A stretch of DNA of 35,363 nt, from contig JAKSKY010000017.1 of the NCBI GenBank assembly GCA_024401515.1, forward strand, positions 1 through 35,363. Direction: 5' to 3'. This DNA comes from Paludibacteraceae bacterium. GTDB taxonomy: Bacteria; Bacteroidota; Bacteroidia; Bacteroidales; Paludibacteraceae. The position numbers and the translations under genes are program-made. The notes under the pieces are model-generated. The model worked only from the letters and a program-made list of their open reading frames with translations. It did not search any database and was not told the DNA's origin. This document shows, piece after piece, positions 17,153-26,737 of this stretch (position 1 is the stretch's first letter; each line of letters opens with the position of its first letter).

Positions 17153-19189
17153 ATGGTAAAACGAATGCTTCTTATGGGATGTGTTTCGTCCCTTTTGCTC
17201 TCCTCTTGCGGAGAGAAGTGTGATGGCACGAATGGTGTGGCCCATTTCAATGAATTTGATACGACACTTACTCCAGGTGCAGATTTCTTCCAGTATGCCA
17301 ATTGTGGTTGGTTGAATAGCCATCCGATTCCGGGTGATAAGTCTAGGTATAATACTTTTGATGTTTTGAATGATGAGAATTTGGAGCGATTGAAAGATAT
17401 CGTGGAGTCTTCTATGAAAACGAACTCTCCCAAGGGAAGTAACGCCCAAAAGATTGGTGATTATTATGCTTTGGCGATGGATACGCTCCGTCGTGACCAA
17501 GAGGGCATTCAGCCTATTCAGCCTATCATCGATCGAATTAAATCGATGCGTTTCGACGCGAAGGATTCCTCTTTCGCTTCAGATCTTGCCTATATCCATC
17601 TTCATTTAGGCAATCCATTCTTCGGTTTCGGCGCTGCGCCTGATTCTAAAAATAGTACGATGAACATTGCCCTTTTAGGTCAGGATGGTATCGGATTGCC
17701 AAATCGCGATTACTACTTTGACGCGTCGGAGAAGGGAGTGGAAATCATCAACGGTTATAAAGCGATGCTTGCCAATTATCTGCAACTTTTGGGTGAGGAG
17801 AATGGCGAAAAACGTGCGGAGGCCATTTTCGATTTTGAAAAGGAGATCGCTGGTTTTATGAACACAAAGGTGGAGAACCGTAATCCGCAAGCAACATACA
17901 ACAAAGTTTCTATTGATGAATTGAGGATGAAATATCCCGACTTTAACTGGGATGCCTATTTTTCGGAGATGGCTATTGCTCCTGCGGAAATTAATGTGCG
18001 ACAACCTCGTTTCTTCGAAAATATATTCCCTTTGATCGCGAAGACCGATCGTGATGTTTTGAAGGATTATGTTTTAATAGGTACCATCAATCACTTGGCT
18101 GGCTATCTCTCCACTGATTTTATGATGAATAGTTTTGATTTCTATTCAAAGCAATTAAGTGGCGTGGAAGAGCTGAAACCTTTATGGAAACGTTCGTTGG
18201 ATAAGGTGCAGTCCAGACTGGGTCAACCTTTGGGACAGTTGTTTGTCGAGAAACACTTCCCGATGTCTGCGAAGAGTAGAATGGAAGAGCTTATAAGTAA
18301 TCTTCGCATTGCTTTTGGTCAAAGAATTGACCGTTTGACTTGGATGTCAGATAGTACCAAAGTCGCTGCGAAGGACAAACTTTCGGCCATTACTGTCAAA
18401 GTGGGATTCCCTGATAAGTGGGAGGACTATTCAGAGGCGAATGTGGATCCTTCCTTGAGCTTGGTGGAGAACTATATCAACCTTACATACTTTGACGCGA
18501 TGCGTGATGTCAAGGAGATTGGCCAACCTGTGGATCAGGATAAGTGGTATATGACGCCGCAAACGGTGAACGCCTATTACAACCCATCCTCCAACGAGAT
18601 TGTTTTCCCTGCGGGAATACTTCAGCCTCCATTCTTCTATGCGGAGGGTGACGACGCTGTGAACTATGGCGCGATTGGTGTGGTGATTGGACATGAGATG
18701 ACTCATGGATTTGATGATCAAGGACGACAATACGATAAAAAAGGTAATTTGGCCAACTGGTGGACGGAGAGTGACGAAGCAGCATTTAAGCAAGCGACCG
18801 AAAAGATGAAGAGTAGATTCTCTGATGTTGAGGTCATTGACGGTAAGAAGATCAATGGCGAATTGACGTTGGGTGAAAACATCGCCGACTTGGGTGGTTT
18901 GAATATTGCGCGTCAAGCTTTCCTTAATACGTTGAAAGATAACCAGGTAGACCCTATGGTGGATGGTCAAAGCTTCGACCAGCGTTTTTTGCTCGCTTAT
19001 GCGAGAATATGGGCTGGAAATTACCGGGATGAGTATCTTCGCCAACAACTTATTACAGACCCGCATGCCAATGGAAAGTATCGTGTAAACGTGCAATTAC
19101 CGATGTTGGACTTCTTTTACGAGGCCTTTGGCGTGAAGGAGACAGAGGCAATGTTTGTCCGTCCTGAGGAACGCATTGTCATTTGGTAA
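17153..19189 (+). CDS. M13 family zinc metallopeptidase lipoprotein (neprilysin/PepO-like)
   Basis: A 678-residue oligoendopeptidase attached to the envelope by lipid. The signal peptide ends in LLLSSC with the lipid-bearing Cys at 19. The zinc site is GHEMTH at about residue 514 (VVIGHEMTHGFDDQGRQYD). The third ligand is the Glu of GENIADLGGL, about 60 residues later. NAYYNPSSNEIVFPAGILQ is the conserved M13 substrate-binding stretch. The C-terminal YRVNVQLPMLDFFYEAFGV matches the family's final helix. The size is normal. It probably degrades peptides in the periplasm or at the surface. It has its own promoter and is followed by purH after 134 bases with a separate promoter. Confidence 0.95.
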   Translation: MVKRMLLMGCVSSLLLSSCGEKCDGTNGVAHFNEFDTTLTPGADFFQYANCGWLNSHPIPGDKSRYNTFDVLNDENLERLKDIVESSMKTNSPKGSNAQKIGDYYALAMDTLRRDQEGIQPIQPIIDRIKSMRFDAKDSSFASDLAYIHLHLGNPFFGFGAAPDSKNSTMNIALLGQDGIGLPNRDYYFDASEKGVEIINGYKAMLANYLQLLGEENGEKRAEAIFDFEKEIAGFMNTKVENRNPQATYNKVSIDELRMKYPDFNWDAYFSEMAIAPAEINVRQPRFFENIFPLIAKTDRDVLKDYVLIGTINHLAGYLSTDFMMNSFDFYSKQLSGVEELKPLWKRSLDKVQSRLGQPLGQLFVEKHFPMSAKSRMEELISNLRIAFGQRIDRLTWMSDSTKVAAKDKLSAITVKVGFPDKWEDYSEANVDPSLSLVENYINLTYFDAMRDVKEIGQPVDQDKWYMTPQTVNAYYNPSSNEIVFPAGILQPPFFYAEGDDAVNYGAIGVVIGHEMTHGFDDQGRQYDKKGNLANWWTESDEAAFKQATEKMKSRFSDVEVIDGKKINGELTLGENIADLGGLNIARQAFLNTLKDNQVDPMVDGQSFDQRFLLAYARIWAGNYRDEYLRQQLITDPHANGKYRVNVQLPMLDFFYEAFGVKETEAMFVRPEERIVIW

Positions 19190-19265
19190 ATGTCAAATTG
19201 TTATCTATGGCTGGTTAGTTGGTAAAATAATTGTCTAATAGTGAATATTTTTGCTAACAAAATGC

Positions 19266-19296
19266 TTTAAAATAACGAGTATATTTTCTAATTTTG
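19266..19296 (+). promoter_or_regulatory. purH (and probably mre cluster) promoter
   Basis: TAATTTTG (19289-19296) matches the -7 box. TTTA (19266-19269) stands exactly 19 bases upstream, one base off the -33 consensus TTTG. The ATG of purH is 27 bases downstream. Confidence 0.65.
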
Positions 19297-19323
19297 CAAA
19301 AGAAATACAAATATTTTTCATAA

Positions 19324-20847
19324 ATGGCTGATATTAAGAAAATTAAGACAGCGTTGGTCTCAGTTTTCCATAAGGACAAATTGGACGAGATCATCCGCGC
19401 TTTGCACGCAGACGGTGTACAATTCATTTCAACAGGTGGAACACAATCATTCATTGAGTCTCTTGGCATCCCATGTCAAGCGGTAGAGTCACTCACCACT
19501 TACCCTTCTATCTTGGGTGGTCGCGTGAAGACTTTACACCCAAAAATCTTTGGAGGTATCTTGGGTCGCCGCGAGTTGGCTGAGGATATCGCTCAAATGG
19601 AGCAATACCAAATCCCTGAAATCGACTTGGTGATTGTGGATCTTTATCCATTCGAGGATACTGTCGCTTCAGGTGCAGAGGAACAAGCCATTATCGAAAA
19701 GATTGATATCGGTGGTATCTCATTGATCCGTGCGGCTGCTAAAAACTACAAGGATGTAGTGATTGTCGCTTCACAAGCGCAATACGAGCCACTTTTGGAT
19801 CATTTGAAAGAGCACGGAGCTACTACGACTTTGGAGACTCGTCGTTGGTTCGCCAAGGAGGCTTTCGGTGTGTCTTCACACTATGATTCAGCTATTTTCA
19901 ACTACTTCGACGGTGAGGCTGAGTCTGCGTTCCGTTACACGGCTAACAATTCAAAGATGCTTCGTTACGGCGAGAACCCTCACCAAAAGGGTGTTTTCTA
20001 CGGAAACTTTGACCAACTTTTCGAGCAATTGCAAGGAAAGGAGATTTCATACAACAACTTGCTTGACATCGATGCTGCTGTTAATTTGATGGCTGATTTC
20101 GACGATGTGACTTTCGCTATCTTGAAGCATAACAACGCATGCGGTGTCGCTTCCCGTCCAACTGTATTGGAGGCTTGGAAGGATGCGCTTGCCGGTGATC
20201 CTGTTTCCGCTTTCGGTGGTGTGCTTATCACCAACGCAGTTGTGGATAAGGCTACTGCAGAGGAAATCAATAAGATCTTCTTCGAGGTGATCATCGCTCC
20301 AGATTATGATACGGACGCTTTGGAGATTCTTGCTCAAAAGAAGAACAGAATCATCTTGGTTCAAAAGAATGTGAAGTTGCCGTCTAAGCAAGTACGTTCC
20401 GTTTTGAACGGTGTGTTGGTACAAGACAAGGATACCAAGGTGGAGACTGCTGAGGATATGAAGGTAGTTACCACAAAGGCTCCTTCGGAGGCAGAGATTT
20501 CTGATATGATCTTCGCGAATAAGATTGTGAAGCACTCAAAGTCCAACTCAATTGTTTTGGCTAAGAACAAGCAATTGTGCGCAAGTGGTGTGGGACAAAC
20601 TTCTCGTGTGGACGCTTTGAAGCAAGCTGTTGAGAAGGCTGGTACTTTCAATTTTGATTTGAATGGAGCTGTGATGGCTTCCGACGCATTCTTCCCATTC
20701 CCAGATTGCGTGGAGATCGCTAAGAACGCTGGTGTTACCGCTGTGGTACAACCTGGAGGTTCCATCAAGGACCAAGAATCAGTTGACTATTGCAACAACA
20801 ATGGTGTGGCAATGGTAATGACCGGTTTCAGACATTTCAAGCACTAA
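19324..20847 (+). CDS. purH: Bifunctional AICAR transformylase / IMP cyclohydrolase
   Basis: It catalyses the last two steps of purine synthesis, AICAR to FAICAR (10-formyl-THF dependent) and then to IMP. The 507 residues contain the N-terminal cyclohydrolase domain of MGS fold (about 1-195, with STGGTQSFIESLGIP and the motif GGRVKTLHPKIFGGIL). The transformylase domain follows, with the active-site Lys-His at 268-269 in LKHNNACGVA. The C-terminal signature is VVQPGGSIKDQESVDYCN. The length is typical. It is followed by mreB after 38 bases with no terminator between, so the mre cluster may share its transcript. Confidence 0.98.
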   Translation: MADIKKIKTALVSVFHKDKLDEIIRALHADGVQFISTGGTQSFIESLGIPCQAVESLTTYPSILGGRVKTLHPKIFGGILGRRELAEDIAQMEQYQIPEIDLVIVDLYPFEDTVASGAEEQAIIEKIDIGGISLIRAAAKNYKDVVIVASQAQYEPLLDHLKEHGATTTLETRRWFAKEAFGVSSHYDSAIFNYFDGEAESAFRYTANNSKMLRYGENPHQKGVFYGNFDQLFEQLQGKEISYNNLLDIDAAVNLMADFDDVTFAILKHNNACGVASRPTVLEAWKDALAGDPVSAFGGVLITNAVVDKATAEEINKIFFEVIIAPDYDTDALEILAQKKNRIILVQKNVKLPSKQVRSVLNGVLVQDKDTKVETAEDMKVVTTKAPSEAEISDMIFANKIVKHSKSNSIVLAKNKQLCASGVGQTSRVDALKQAVEKAGTFNFDLNGAVMASDAFFPFPDCVEIAKNAGVTAVVQPGGSIKDQESVDYCNNNGVAMVMTGFRHFKH

Positions 20848-20885
20848 TTTGAAATTTAGTAACCCTAAAAAAGATATAGAGAAAC

Positions 20886-21905
20886 ATGGGATTGTTTTCT
20901 TTCACACAAGAAATTGCGATCGACCTTGGAACGGCTAACACGATCATTATCCATAACGGAAAGATCGTTGTTGATGAGCCATCCATCGTAGCATTGGATC
21001 GCAAGACTGACAAATTGATGGCGATTGGAGAGAAGGCGCGCCAAATGCATGGAAAGACTCACGAGAACATCTATACGGTTCGTCCATTGCGTGATGGTGT
21101 GATCGCTAACTTTAACGCTGCGGAGCAAATGATCCGCGGTATGATTAAGATGGCGTTCCCTAACAATCGTTTCTTCGATCCTTCCTTGAAGATGGTAGTA
21201 TGTATCCCTTCAGGAAGTACCGAGGTGGAGATGCGTGCTGTGCGTGACTCTTCTGAGCATGCGCAAGGACGTGAGGTTTACATGATTTATGAGCCAATGG
21301 CAGCAGCGATCGGTATTGGTATCGATGTGGAAGCTCCAGAGGGTAATATGATCGTTGATATCGGTGGAGGTACTACCGAGATCGCTGTCATCTCTTTGGG
21401 AGGTATCGTAACCAACAAGTCTATCCGTATCGCCGGTGATGACCTTACTGAGGATGTGATCGACTATATGCGTCGTCAACACAATATTAAAGTCGGAGAG
21501 CCTACAGCTGAGCAAATTAAGATCAATGTTGGATCAGCTTTGACTAGCTTGGATAATCCACCTAATGATTTTGTGGTGAAGGGTCCTAACCAAATGACCG
21601 CATTGCCAATGGAGGTTCCTGTCTCTTACCAAGAGATTGCGCACTGTATGGAGAAATCCATCTCAAAAATCGAGGCTGCGGTCTTGAGCGCGTTGGAGCA
21701 GACCCCTCCAGAGTTGTATGCCGATATCGTAAGAAACGGTATCTGGTTGACAGGTGGTGGTGCGTTGTTGCGTGGTTTGAGCAATCGTCTGCAAACAAAG
21801 ATCGGAATCGATTTCCATGTGGCAGAGGATCCATTGCATGCGGTAGCTCGTGGTACAGGTGCTGCCTTGAAGAATGCGGGCAAACTCCCATTCTTGATGA
21901 GATAA
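20886..21905 (+). CDS. mreB: Rod shape-determining protein MreB (actin-like)
   Basis: An ATP-dependent filament protein on the inner face of the membrane that guides the elongasome. The 339 residues begin MGLFSFTQEIAIDLGTANTI, with a hydrophobic N-terminal membrane-binding segment and the phosphate-1 motif DLGTANT. The phosphate-2 motif is IVDIGGGTTEIAVISLGG. The adenosine motif is in GIWLTGGGALLRGL. EPMAAAIGIGIDVEAPEGN is also conserved. It begins the shape cluster mreB-mreC-mreD-mrdA-rodA. Two stem-loops follow its stop codon before mreC. Confidence 0.98.
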   Translation: MGLFSFTQEIAIDLGTANTIIIHNGKIVVDEPSIVALDRKTDKLMAIGEKARQMHGKTHENIYTVRPLRDGVIANFNAAEQMIRGMIKMAFPNNRFFDPSLKMVVCIPSGSTEVEMRAVRDSSEHAQGREVYMIYEPMAAAIGIGIDVEAPEGNMIVDIGGGTTEIAVISLGGIVTNKSIRIAGDDLTEDVIDYMRRQHNIKVGEPTAEQIKINVGSALTSLDNPPNDFVVKGPNQMTALPMEVPVSYQEIAHCMEKSISKIEAAVLSALEQTPPELYADIVRNGIWLTGGGALLRGLSNRLQTKIGIDFHVAEDPLHAVARGTGAALKNAGKLPFLMR

Positions 21906-21906
21906 T

Positions 21907-21921
21907 AAGGACGTGGTCCTT
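21907..21921 (+). promoter_or_regulatory. Stem-loop 1 after mreB
   Basis: AAGGAC (21907-21912) pairs with GTCCTT (21916-21921) around a 3-base loop, directly after the mreB stop. It may work with the second stem-loop to lower transcription or to protect the mreB 3' end. Confidence 0.4.
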
Positions 21922-21938
21922 CGTGATATTTTGCAAGC

Positions 21939-21962
21939 CACTAGGTGTCTTTTCGCCTAGTG
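21939..21962 (+). promoter_or_regulatory. Stem-loop 2 between mreB and mreC (attenuator candidate)
   Basis: CACTAGGTG (21939-21947) pairs with CGCCTAGTG (21954-21962), 9 bp including one G-U pair, around the loop TCTTTT. The bases after it (TGCTTTGTGTTTT) are T-rich but interrupted, so partial termination is plausible. It lies 35 bases before the mreC start. Confidence 0.5.
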
Positions 21963-21997
21963 TGCTTTGTGTTTTAACTCCATGATGCCCCGATGAT

Positions 21998-22840
21998 ATG
22001 AGAACGTTGATTCTCTTTCTTCTTAAATTCAGGACTCTCTTTTTATTCTTGGGCTTGGAATTGTTATCGTTCTTGCTGATTGTGAATAACAACCAGTTTC
22101 AACGTAACCGTTTCTTGAGTTCAAGCAATAGAATCGTGGGTACGGTTTATAACCTATCGGATAAAGTGAATAGATACTTTAATCTGAATGAGGTGAATGA
22201 ATCGCTTGCTCAAGAGAACGAGGCGCTCAATACGGAGTTGGCGCAATTGCGTGAGCAATTGGCATTCTATCGTCAGGATACTTCTTATATGGGAAGGAAA
22301 CAGACCTCTGTTGAGAAAAACTACTCTTTTATGACCGCAAAGGTCATTTACTTCTCGACGGTAAGACAGAAAAATACCTTTACCATTAACAAGGGTGAAG
22401 CGGATGGTGTGAAGAGGGGTATGGGAGTCATCTCTCCAAAGGGTGTTGTGGGCATTGTCAGCAATACATCAGGCCATTTCTCTTCTGTGATGCCAATTGT
22501 AAGTACCGCATCAGGAGGTATCAGTGCTACTGTCAAGGGGAAGACCCAGTTGGGTAAACTAACTTGGAAGGGTAGCAATTTGCGCTATGCGCAGTTGGAG
22601 GAGGTTCCTCTCTATATTCCTGTAGTGCTTGGGGATACTATTGTGACTAGTGGTTATTCGGATGTTTTCCCGGAAGGATACCCTATAGGTACGATCGATA
22701 AATTCTCTAAGAGAAATGATGATTTTTATGATATCCAAGTGGAACTCGCTGTCGACTTTGATAAATTATCTTATGTGGATGTGATTGAATTTAAGAACTT
22801 TGAGGAAAGGGAAGCTTTAGTAGAGAAGACTGAAAAGTAG
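21998..22840 (+). CDS. mreC: Rod shape-determining protein MreC
   Basis: A bitopic inner-membrane scaffold that binds and activates PBP2. The 280 residues have a short basic cytoplasmic start, one TM helix at about 13-32 (FLFLGLELLSFLLIVNN), a coiled coil at about 60-95 (NESLAQENEALNTELAQLRE), and the periplasmic double beta-barrel. The conserved loop is KRGMGVISPKGVVGIVSN, and VTSGYSDVFPEGYPIGTI is near the end. mreD follows after 16 bases. Confidence 0.95.
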   Translation: MRTLILFLLKFRTLFLFLGLELLSFLLIVNNNQFQRNRFLSSSNRIVGTVYNLSDKVNRYFNLNEVNESLAQENEALNTELAQLREQLAFYRQDTSYMGRKQTSVEKNYSFMTAKVIYFSTVRQKNTFTINKGEADGVKRGMGVISPKGVVGIVSNTSGHFSSVMPIVSTASGGISATVKGKTQLGKLTWKGSNLRYAQLEEVPLYIPVVLGDTIVTSGYSDVFPEGYPIGTIDKFSKRNDDFYDIQVELAVDFDKLSYVDVIEFKNFEEREALVEKTEK

Positions 22841-22856
22841 TAGAAAGGAATTTCAG

Positions 22857-23363
22857 ATGATTGATGTAACCATAAAAAGAATTTTATCATTTGTAGTGCT
22901 TGTGTTGGTTCAGATCTTATTGCTGAACAACATTAAGTTCTTGGGTTTCATCACCCCTTATCTCTACATTTATTTTATTCTCTCTTTGCCCTCTTCCGTC
23001 TCCAAGGAGATGACTCTAGTTTGGGGATTTTTATTGGGACTTACGATTGATATCTTTTGTGGTAGTTTGGGTTGTAATGCCTTGGCCACAACGTTAATCG
23101 CCTACATTAAACCTTATTTCCAAAGTTTCTTTGGACCGAAGGATGACTATGATGAGGTGAAGCCATCCACTGCCACTTTCGGATTTGAGATGTATTTGCA
23201 GTACATCGCCTTTTTGACGATTATCCACCATTTGGTGTTTTTCTTCATAGAGGCGTTTACCCTCTCTCAGTTTTGGTCTGTCTTGTTCAGGGCTATCTGC
23301 TGTACCATCTTTACCATTTTGGTGATTCTTAGTTTGCAATACTTTAAACATAGACGCAGATGA
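22857..23363 (+). CDS. mreD: Rod shape-determining protein MreD
   Basis: A small polytopic membrane partner of MreC, 168 residues with about five hydrophobic segments. It begins with VTIKRILSFVVLVLVQILLL and contains the conserved GLTIDIFCGSLGCNALATTL region. The ATG is preceded by AAAGGA at a suitable distance. Its stop overlaps the PBP2 start by 4 bases (ATGA), so the two are translationally coupled. The assignment rests on position and pattern, because the family is poorly conserved. Confidence 0.92.
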   Translation: MIDVTIKRILSFVVLVLVQILLLNNIKFLGFITPYLYIYFILSLPSSVSKEMTLVWGFLLGLTIDIFCGSLGCNALATTLIAYIKPYFQSFFGPKDDYDEVKPSTATFGFEMYLQYIAFLTIIHHLVFFFIEAFTLSQFWSVLFRAICCTIFTILVILSLQYFKHRRR

Positions 23364-25216
23364 CGAACGATATCTATGCAAACAGACGCTTTGTGATTGC
23401 AGGTCTGATGTTGTCCGTGGTCTTGATTTATTTGTTTCGTTTGGTCTCTTTGCAGTTGGTGGACGACTCTTATGCCAATCAAGCCGAAGTAAACGCCTAT
23501 TTGCGAAAAGTGCAATTCCCCGCACGTGGTATTATTCGTGATAGGAATAATAAAGTATTAGTATTCAATAAATTGTCTTACGATGTGATGGTTGTGCCTC
23601 GTGAGATGAAGGAATTTGACACGTTGGGTTTCTGTCAAGCTGTGAATATTGACAAGGCTACGTTCAAGAAGAGAATGCGTGAAATTAGAAATGACGTTAA
23701 TTATTCTCCTTATAAGCCTCAATTACTTGTTGCGCAATTGGATGCGCACGATTATGGTGTTTTGCAAGAAAAGTCTTTCCTTTTCCCAGGTATGTATCTT
23801 CAGAAGCGTACATTGCGGGAGTATAATTATCCCAATGCCGCATTGTTGTTGGGAAACATCGGAGAGGTAAGCCAGAAAAAGATAGATGCCGATTCGATAG
23901 AACACTTCTATGTCCCGGGTGATTATGCGGGAATTAATGGTGTGGAGTCGACATATGAAGAGCTTTTGCGTGGCGAGAAGGGTGAGGAGATCTTCATACG
24001 TGACGTGCATGGCCGAATCCAGGGTAAGTTGGAGGATGGAATCTATGATGTTCCCTCTAAGCCGGGAAAGGATCTCCAGCTGTCCATTGATATAGATTTG
24101 CAGGCTTACGGTGAACGTTTGATGCAGAACAAGGTAGGAAGTGTGGTTGCGATTGATCCCGCAACCGGAGAAATCTTGGCTTCGATTTCCAGCCCAACGT
24201 ATGATCCTTCTCTATTGGTGGGAAGAAAACGTTCCGAGAATTTTATGAAGTTGAATAATGATTCGCTAAAACCGCTTTTCGATCGTCCCATGATGGGTCG
24301 CTATCCTCCCGGATCCACTTTTAAGACTGTAAATGCTTTGATATTTTTGCAAGAGCAGATCATCTCTCCATGGACGGCTTTCCCTTGTTCCCAAGGCTAT
24401 CATGTCGGTAGTTTTAAGGTCGGTTGCCACGCCCATTCCTCTCCTTTGACTCTGGTACCTTCTATTCAGCACTCCTGCAATGCTTATTATTGCGCAGGCT
24501 TTAGAAATATGATGGACCATAGGAAGTATAAGAACATCTCTAACGCTTTTGAGGTATGGAAGAACCATGTGGTCTCTCTTGGATTCGGTTATAAGTTGGG
24601 GGCGGATGTGCCCAACGAGAATCGTGGTTATATCCCCAACTCAGGCGTTTATGACAAGATTTATGGTCCAAATCGTTGGAAATCGTTGATGATTGTTTCT
24701 AACTCCATCGGTCAAGGTGAGATTAATGCCACTCCGCTACAGATTGCCAACCTTTCTGCCACAATTGCTAATAGAGGTTTTTATATTGTCCCTCACTTGG
24801 TCAAGAAGATTGAGGGAGAAACCCTTGATTCCATCTATCTCAAGCGCCACTATACAACCATTGACTCCTCTTATTATGAACCTATCGTGGAGGGTATGGA
24901 TCTAGTAATGAAGAATGGTACGGGTTGGGGAGCCCGTATCGATAGCATCGAGGTGTGCGGAAAGACAGGAACGGCTCAAAACAAAGGAGCGGACCACTCC
25001 ATATTTATGGCTTTCGCACCAAAGGATAATCCGAAAATCGCGATATCCGTTGTGGTGGAGAATGGTGGATTTGGTGCGACATGGGCTGCTCCAATCGCCA
25101 CTTTGATGATCGAAAAATACCTCAAGGGATATATTCCGAAACGTCGATTGTGGTTGGAAGAGAAAATGTTTAACGCTAACCTTTTGCCTAATCAAAATGG
25201 AGTCACGAAGAAATAG
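23360..25216 (+). CDS. mrdA: Penicillin-binding protein 2 (peptidoglycan transpeptidase)
   Basis: The elongasome class B PBP, which cross-links peptidoglycan in the periplasm and works with RodA. The 618 residues have one TM helix (about 9-30) and a dimerisation/pedestal domain including FPARGIIRDRNNKVLVFN. The transpeptidase domain has the catalytic S319-T-F-K322 in PPGSTFKT, S372-C-N374, and K535-T-G in CGKTGTAQN. The length is normal for the family. It overlaps mreD by 4 bases and rodA by 20 bases. Confidence 0.97.
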   Translation: MTNDIYANRRFVIAGLMLSVVLIYLFRLVSLQLVDDSYANQAEVNAYLRKVQFPARGIIRDRNNKVLVFNKLSYDVMVVPREMKEFDTLGFCQAVNIDKATFKKRMREIRNDVNYSPYKPQLLVAQLDAHDYGVLQEKSFLFPGMYLQKRTLREYNYPNAALLLGNIGEVSQKKIDADSIEHFYVPGDYAGINGVESTYEELLRGEKGEEIFIRDVHGRIQGKLEDGIYDVPSKPGKDLQLSIDIDLQAYGERLMQNKVGSVVAIDPATGEILASISSPTYDPSLLVGRKRSENFMKLNNDSLKPLFDRPMMGRYPPGSTFKTVNALIFLQEQIISPWTAFPCSQGYHVGSFKVGCHAHSSPLTLVPSIQHSCNAYYCAGFRNMMDHRKYKNISNAFEVWKNHVVSLGFGYKLGADVPNENRGYIPNSGVYDKIYGPNRWKSLMIVSNSIGQGEINATPLQIANLSATIANRGFYIVPHLVKKIEGETLDSIYLKRHYTTIDSSYYEPIVEGMDLVMKNGTGWGARIDSIEVCGKTGTAQNKGADHSIFMAFAPKDNPKIAISVVVENGGFGATWAAPIATLMIEKYLKGYIPKRRLWLEEKMFNANLLPNQNGVTKK

Positions 25217-26666
25217 TATCATCAGTAATTTGGATTGGGTGACTGTCGGCATCTATCTTGTACTTATCCTCATGGGATGGTTTTGTATATATGGTGCGGT
25301 CTATAACCTTGAGGATGCCCCTTTTTATGACTACTCTTACCGTTATGGTAAACAGTTGGTGTTTATGGGATCTGCTATTTTGATAGCGTGTGTCTTACTG
25401 ATGTTGGATAGCCGTATTTACAATATGTTCTCCTACATCTTCTATGGGGCGATGATTTTGTTGCTGATTGTGACCATCTTTGTCGCCCCGAATATCAAAG
25501 GATCTCATTCTTGGTTGGTTTTGGGCCCTGTGAGACTCCAACCTGCTGAGTTCGCGAAGACCGCAACATGTTTGGCCTTGGCGAAATTGATGAGCGAATA
25601 TGGATTTTCCCTTTTCAAGTGGAAACATGCCTTGTTGGTGGGTGGTCTAATATTTTTACCTCTAGTTTTGATTATATTGCAGCATGAGACGGGTTCGGCT
25701 CTTGTCTATTGCGCCTTGATGTTGGTGCTATACCGAGAGGGAATGCCTGGTATTATCCTATTTTTGCTCTTCCTTTCGGTTGTAATCTTAATCCTATCCA
25801 TTCGTTTTGCTTCCGAGTGTATTATTCCTGAGATTACGGATGAATCATATGGTTTGTTGTTGGTGATGATCATAGCTATTGTCGTACAAATTGGACTATT
25901 CATATTATACCAACAAGATACCTTTTCTGCCATGATTCTTGCGGGAGTCTCCGCATTCTTGTTTCTTGTCGGATATCTAGTATATAAGATAGGGGATTAT
26001 CCTATTCATTTTACATATATAGGTTATTTGGTGCTTGCGCTTTCATTTGTATATTGCCTTTTCATGCAATTCAAGCAAAGGCTATGGAGCTATTTCTTTA
26101 TTGGATTATTTGGCTTTGGATGTATATTCCTTTCAGGTATGGCGGACAAGGCATTTTCAAGTTTACAGCCATATCAACGTAGTCGTATTGAGTCAACGCT
26201 TGGAATGAGGAGTGATAAGAAGGGTGGTGATTATAATGTGAATCAATCAAAAATCGCGATTGGATCAGGTGGCTTGTCCGGAAAGGGTTTCTTGAATGGA
26301 ACCCAAACGAAATATAAATTTGTTCCTGAGCAGGATACCGACTTTATCTTCTGTACAGTGGGAGAGGAGCATGGTTTTATCGGCTCGGTGGCAGTTTTGG
26401 GACTGTTTGCCTTTTTGTTGGTGCGGTTGATCTATTTGGCGGAGCGGCAACGCTCTTTATTTAGCCGTATTTACGGTTATTGTGTCGCTTCTATATTCTT
26501 CTTCCACCTCTTCATTAATATTGGCATGGTGACGGGCTTAACGCCTGTTATCGGTATTCCATTGCCATTCTTCAGTTATGGAGGTTCCTCTCTTTGGGGA
26601 TTTACGATTCTGCTCTTTATTTTCTTGCGATTGGATGCAAGTAGAACGGAGTATTTTGGACAGTAA
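25197..26666 (+). CDS. rodA: Peptidoglycan glycosyltransferase RodA (SEDS family)
   Basis: It polymerises glycan strands from lipid II as the partner of PBP2. The 489 residues include SEDS motifs: LVLGPVRLQPAEFAKTATCL, QHETGSALVYCALM with the conserved Asp/Glu region, EQDTDFIFCTVGEEHGFIG, and the C-terminal PVIGIPLPFFSYGGSSL. It is about 90-100 residues longer than the Proteobacterial protein. The extra length is hydrophobic sequence between about 195 and 310, which I recall as usual in Bacteroidetes. The start overlaps the end of mrdA by 20 bases. A strong two-way terminator lies just downstream. Confidence 0.97.
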   Translation: MESRRNSIISNLDWVTVGIYLVLILMGWFCIYGAVYNLEDAPFYDYSYRYGKQLVFMGSAILIACVLLMLDSRIYNMFSYIFYGAMILLLIVTIFVAPNIKGSHSWLVLGPVRLQPAEFAKTATCLALAKLMSEYGFSLFKWKHALLVGGLIFLPLVLIILQHETGSALVYCALMLVLYREGMPGIILFLLFLSVVILILSIRFASECIIPEITDESYGLLLVMIIAIVVQIGLFILYQQDTFSAMILAGVSAFLFLVGYLVYKIGDYPIHFTYIGYLVLALSFVYCLFMQFKQRLWSYFFIGLFGFGCIFLSGMADKAFSSLQPYQRSRIESTLGMRSDKKGGDYNVNQSKIAIGSGGLSGKGFLNGTQTKYKFVPEQDTDFIFCTVGEEHGFIGSVAVLGLFAFLLVRLIYLAERQRSLFSRIYGYCVASIFFFHLFINIGMVTGLTPVIGIPLPFFSYGGSSLWGFTILLFIFLRLDASRTEYFGQ

Positions 26667-26675
26667 TATGGATAG

Positions 26676-26725
26676 AAAAAAAGGAATGCGCCCTTGCTCA
26701 TGAAACAAGGGCACATTCCTTTTTT
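26676..26725. terminator. Bidirectional terminator between rodA and porT
   Basis: GGAATG-C-GCCCTTG (26683-26696) pairs with CAAGGGC-A-CATTCC (26706-26719), 13 bp with one C/A mismatch and a 9-base loop. Six T follow at 26720-26725 for the plus strand. The seven A at 26676-26682 form a U tract for the minus strand. Confidence 0.92.
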
Positions 26726-26737
26726 AGTTAATCCTTT

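Noticed and set aside
18431..19096. 221-residue minus-strand open frame
   Set aside because: It lies opposite the catalytic part of the M13 peptidase, whose HEMTH and GENIADLGG motifs prove the plus-strand reading.
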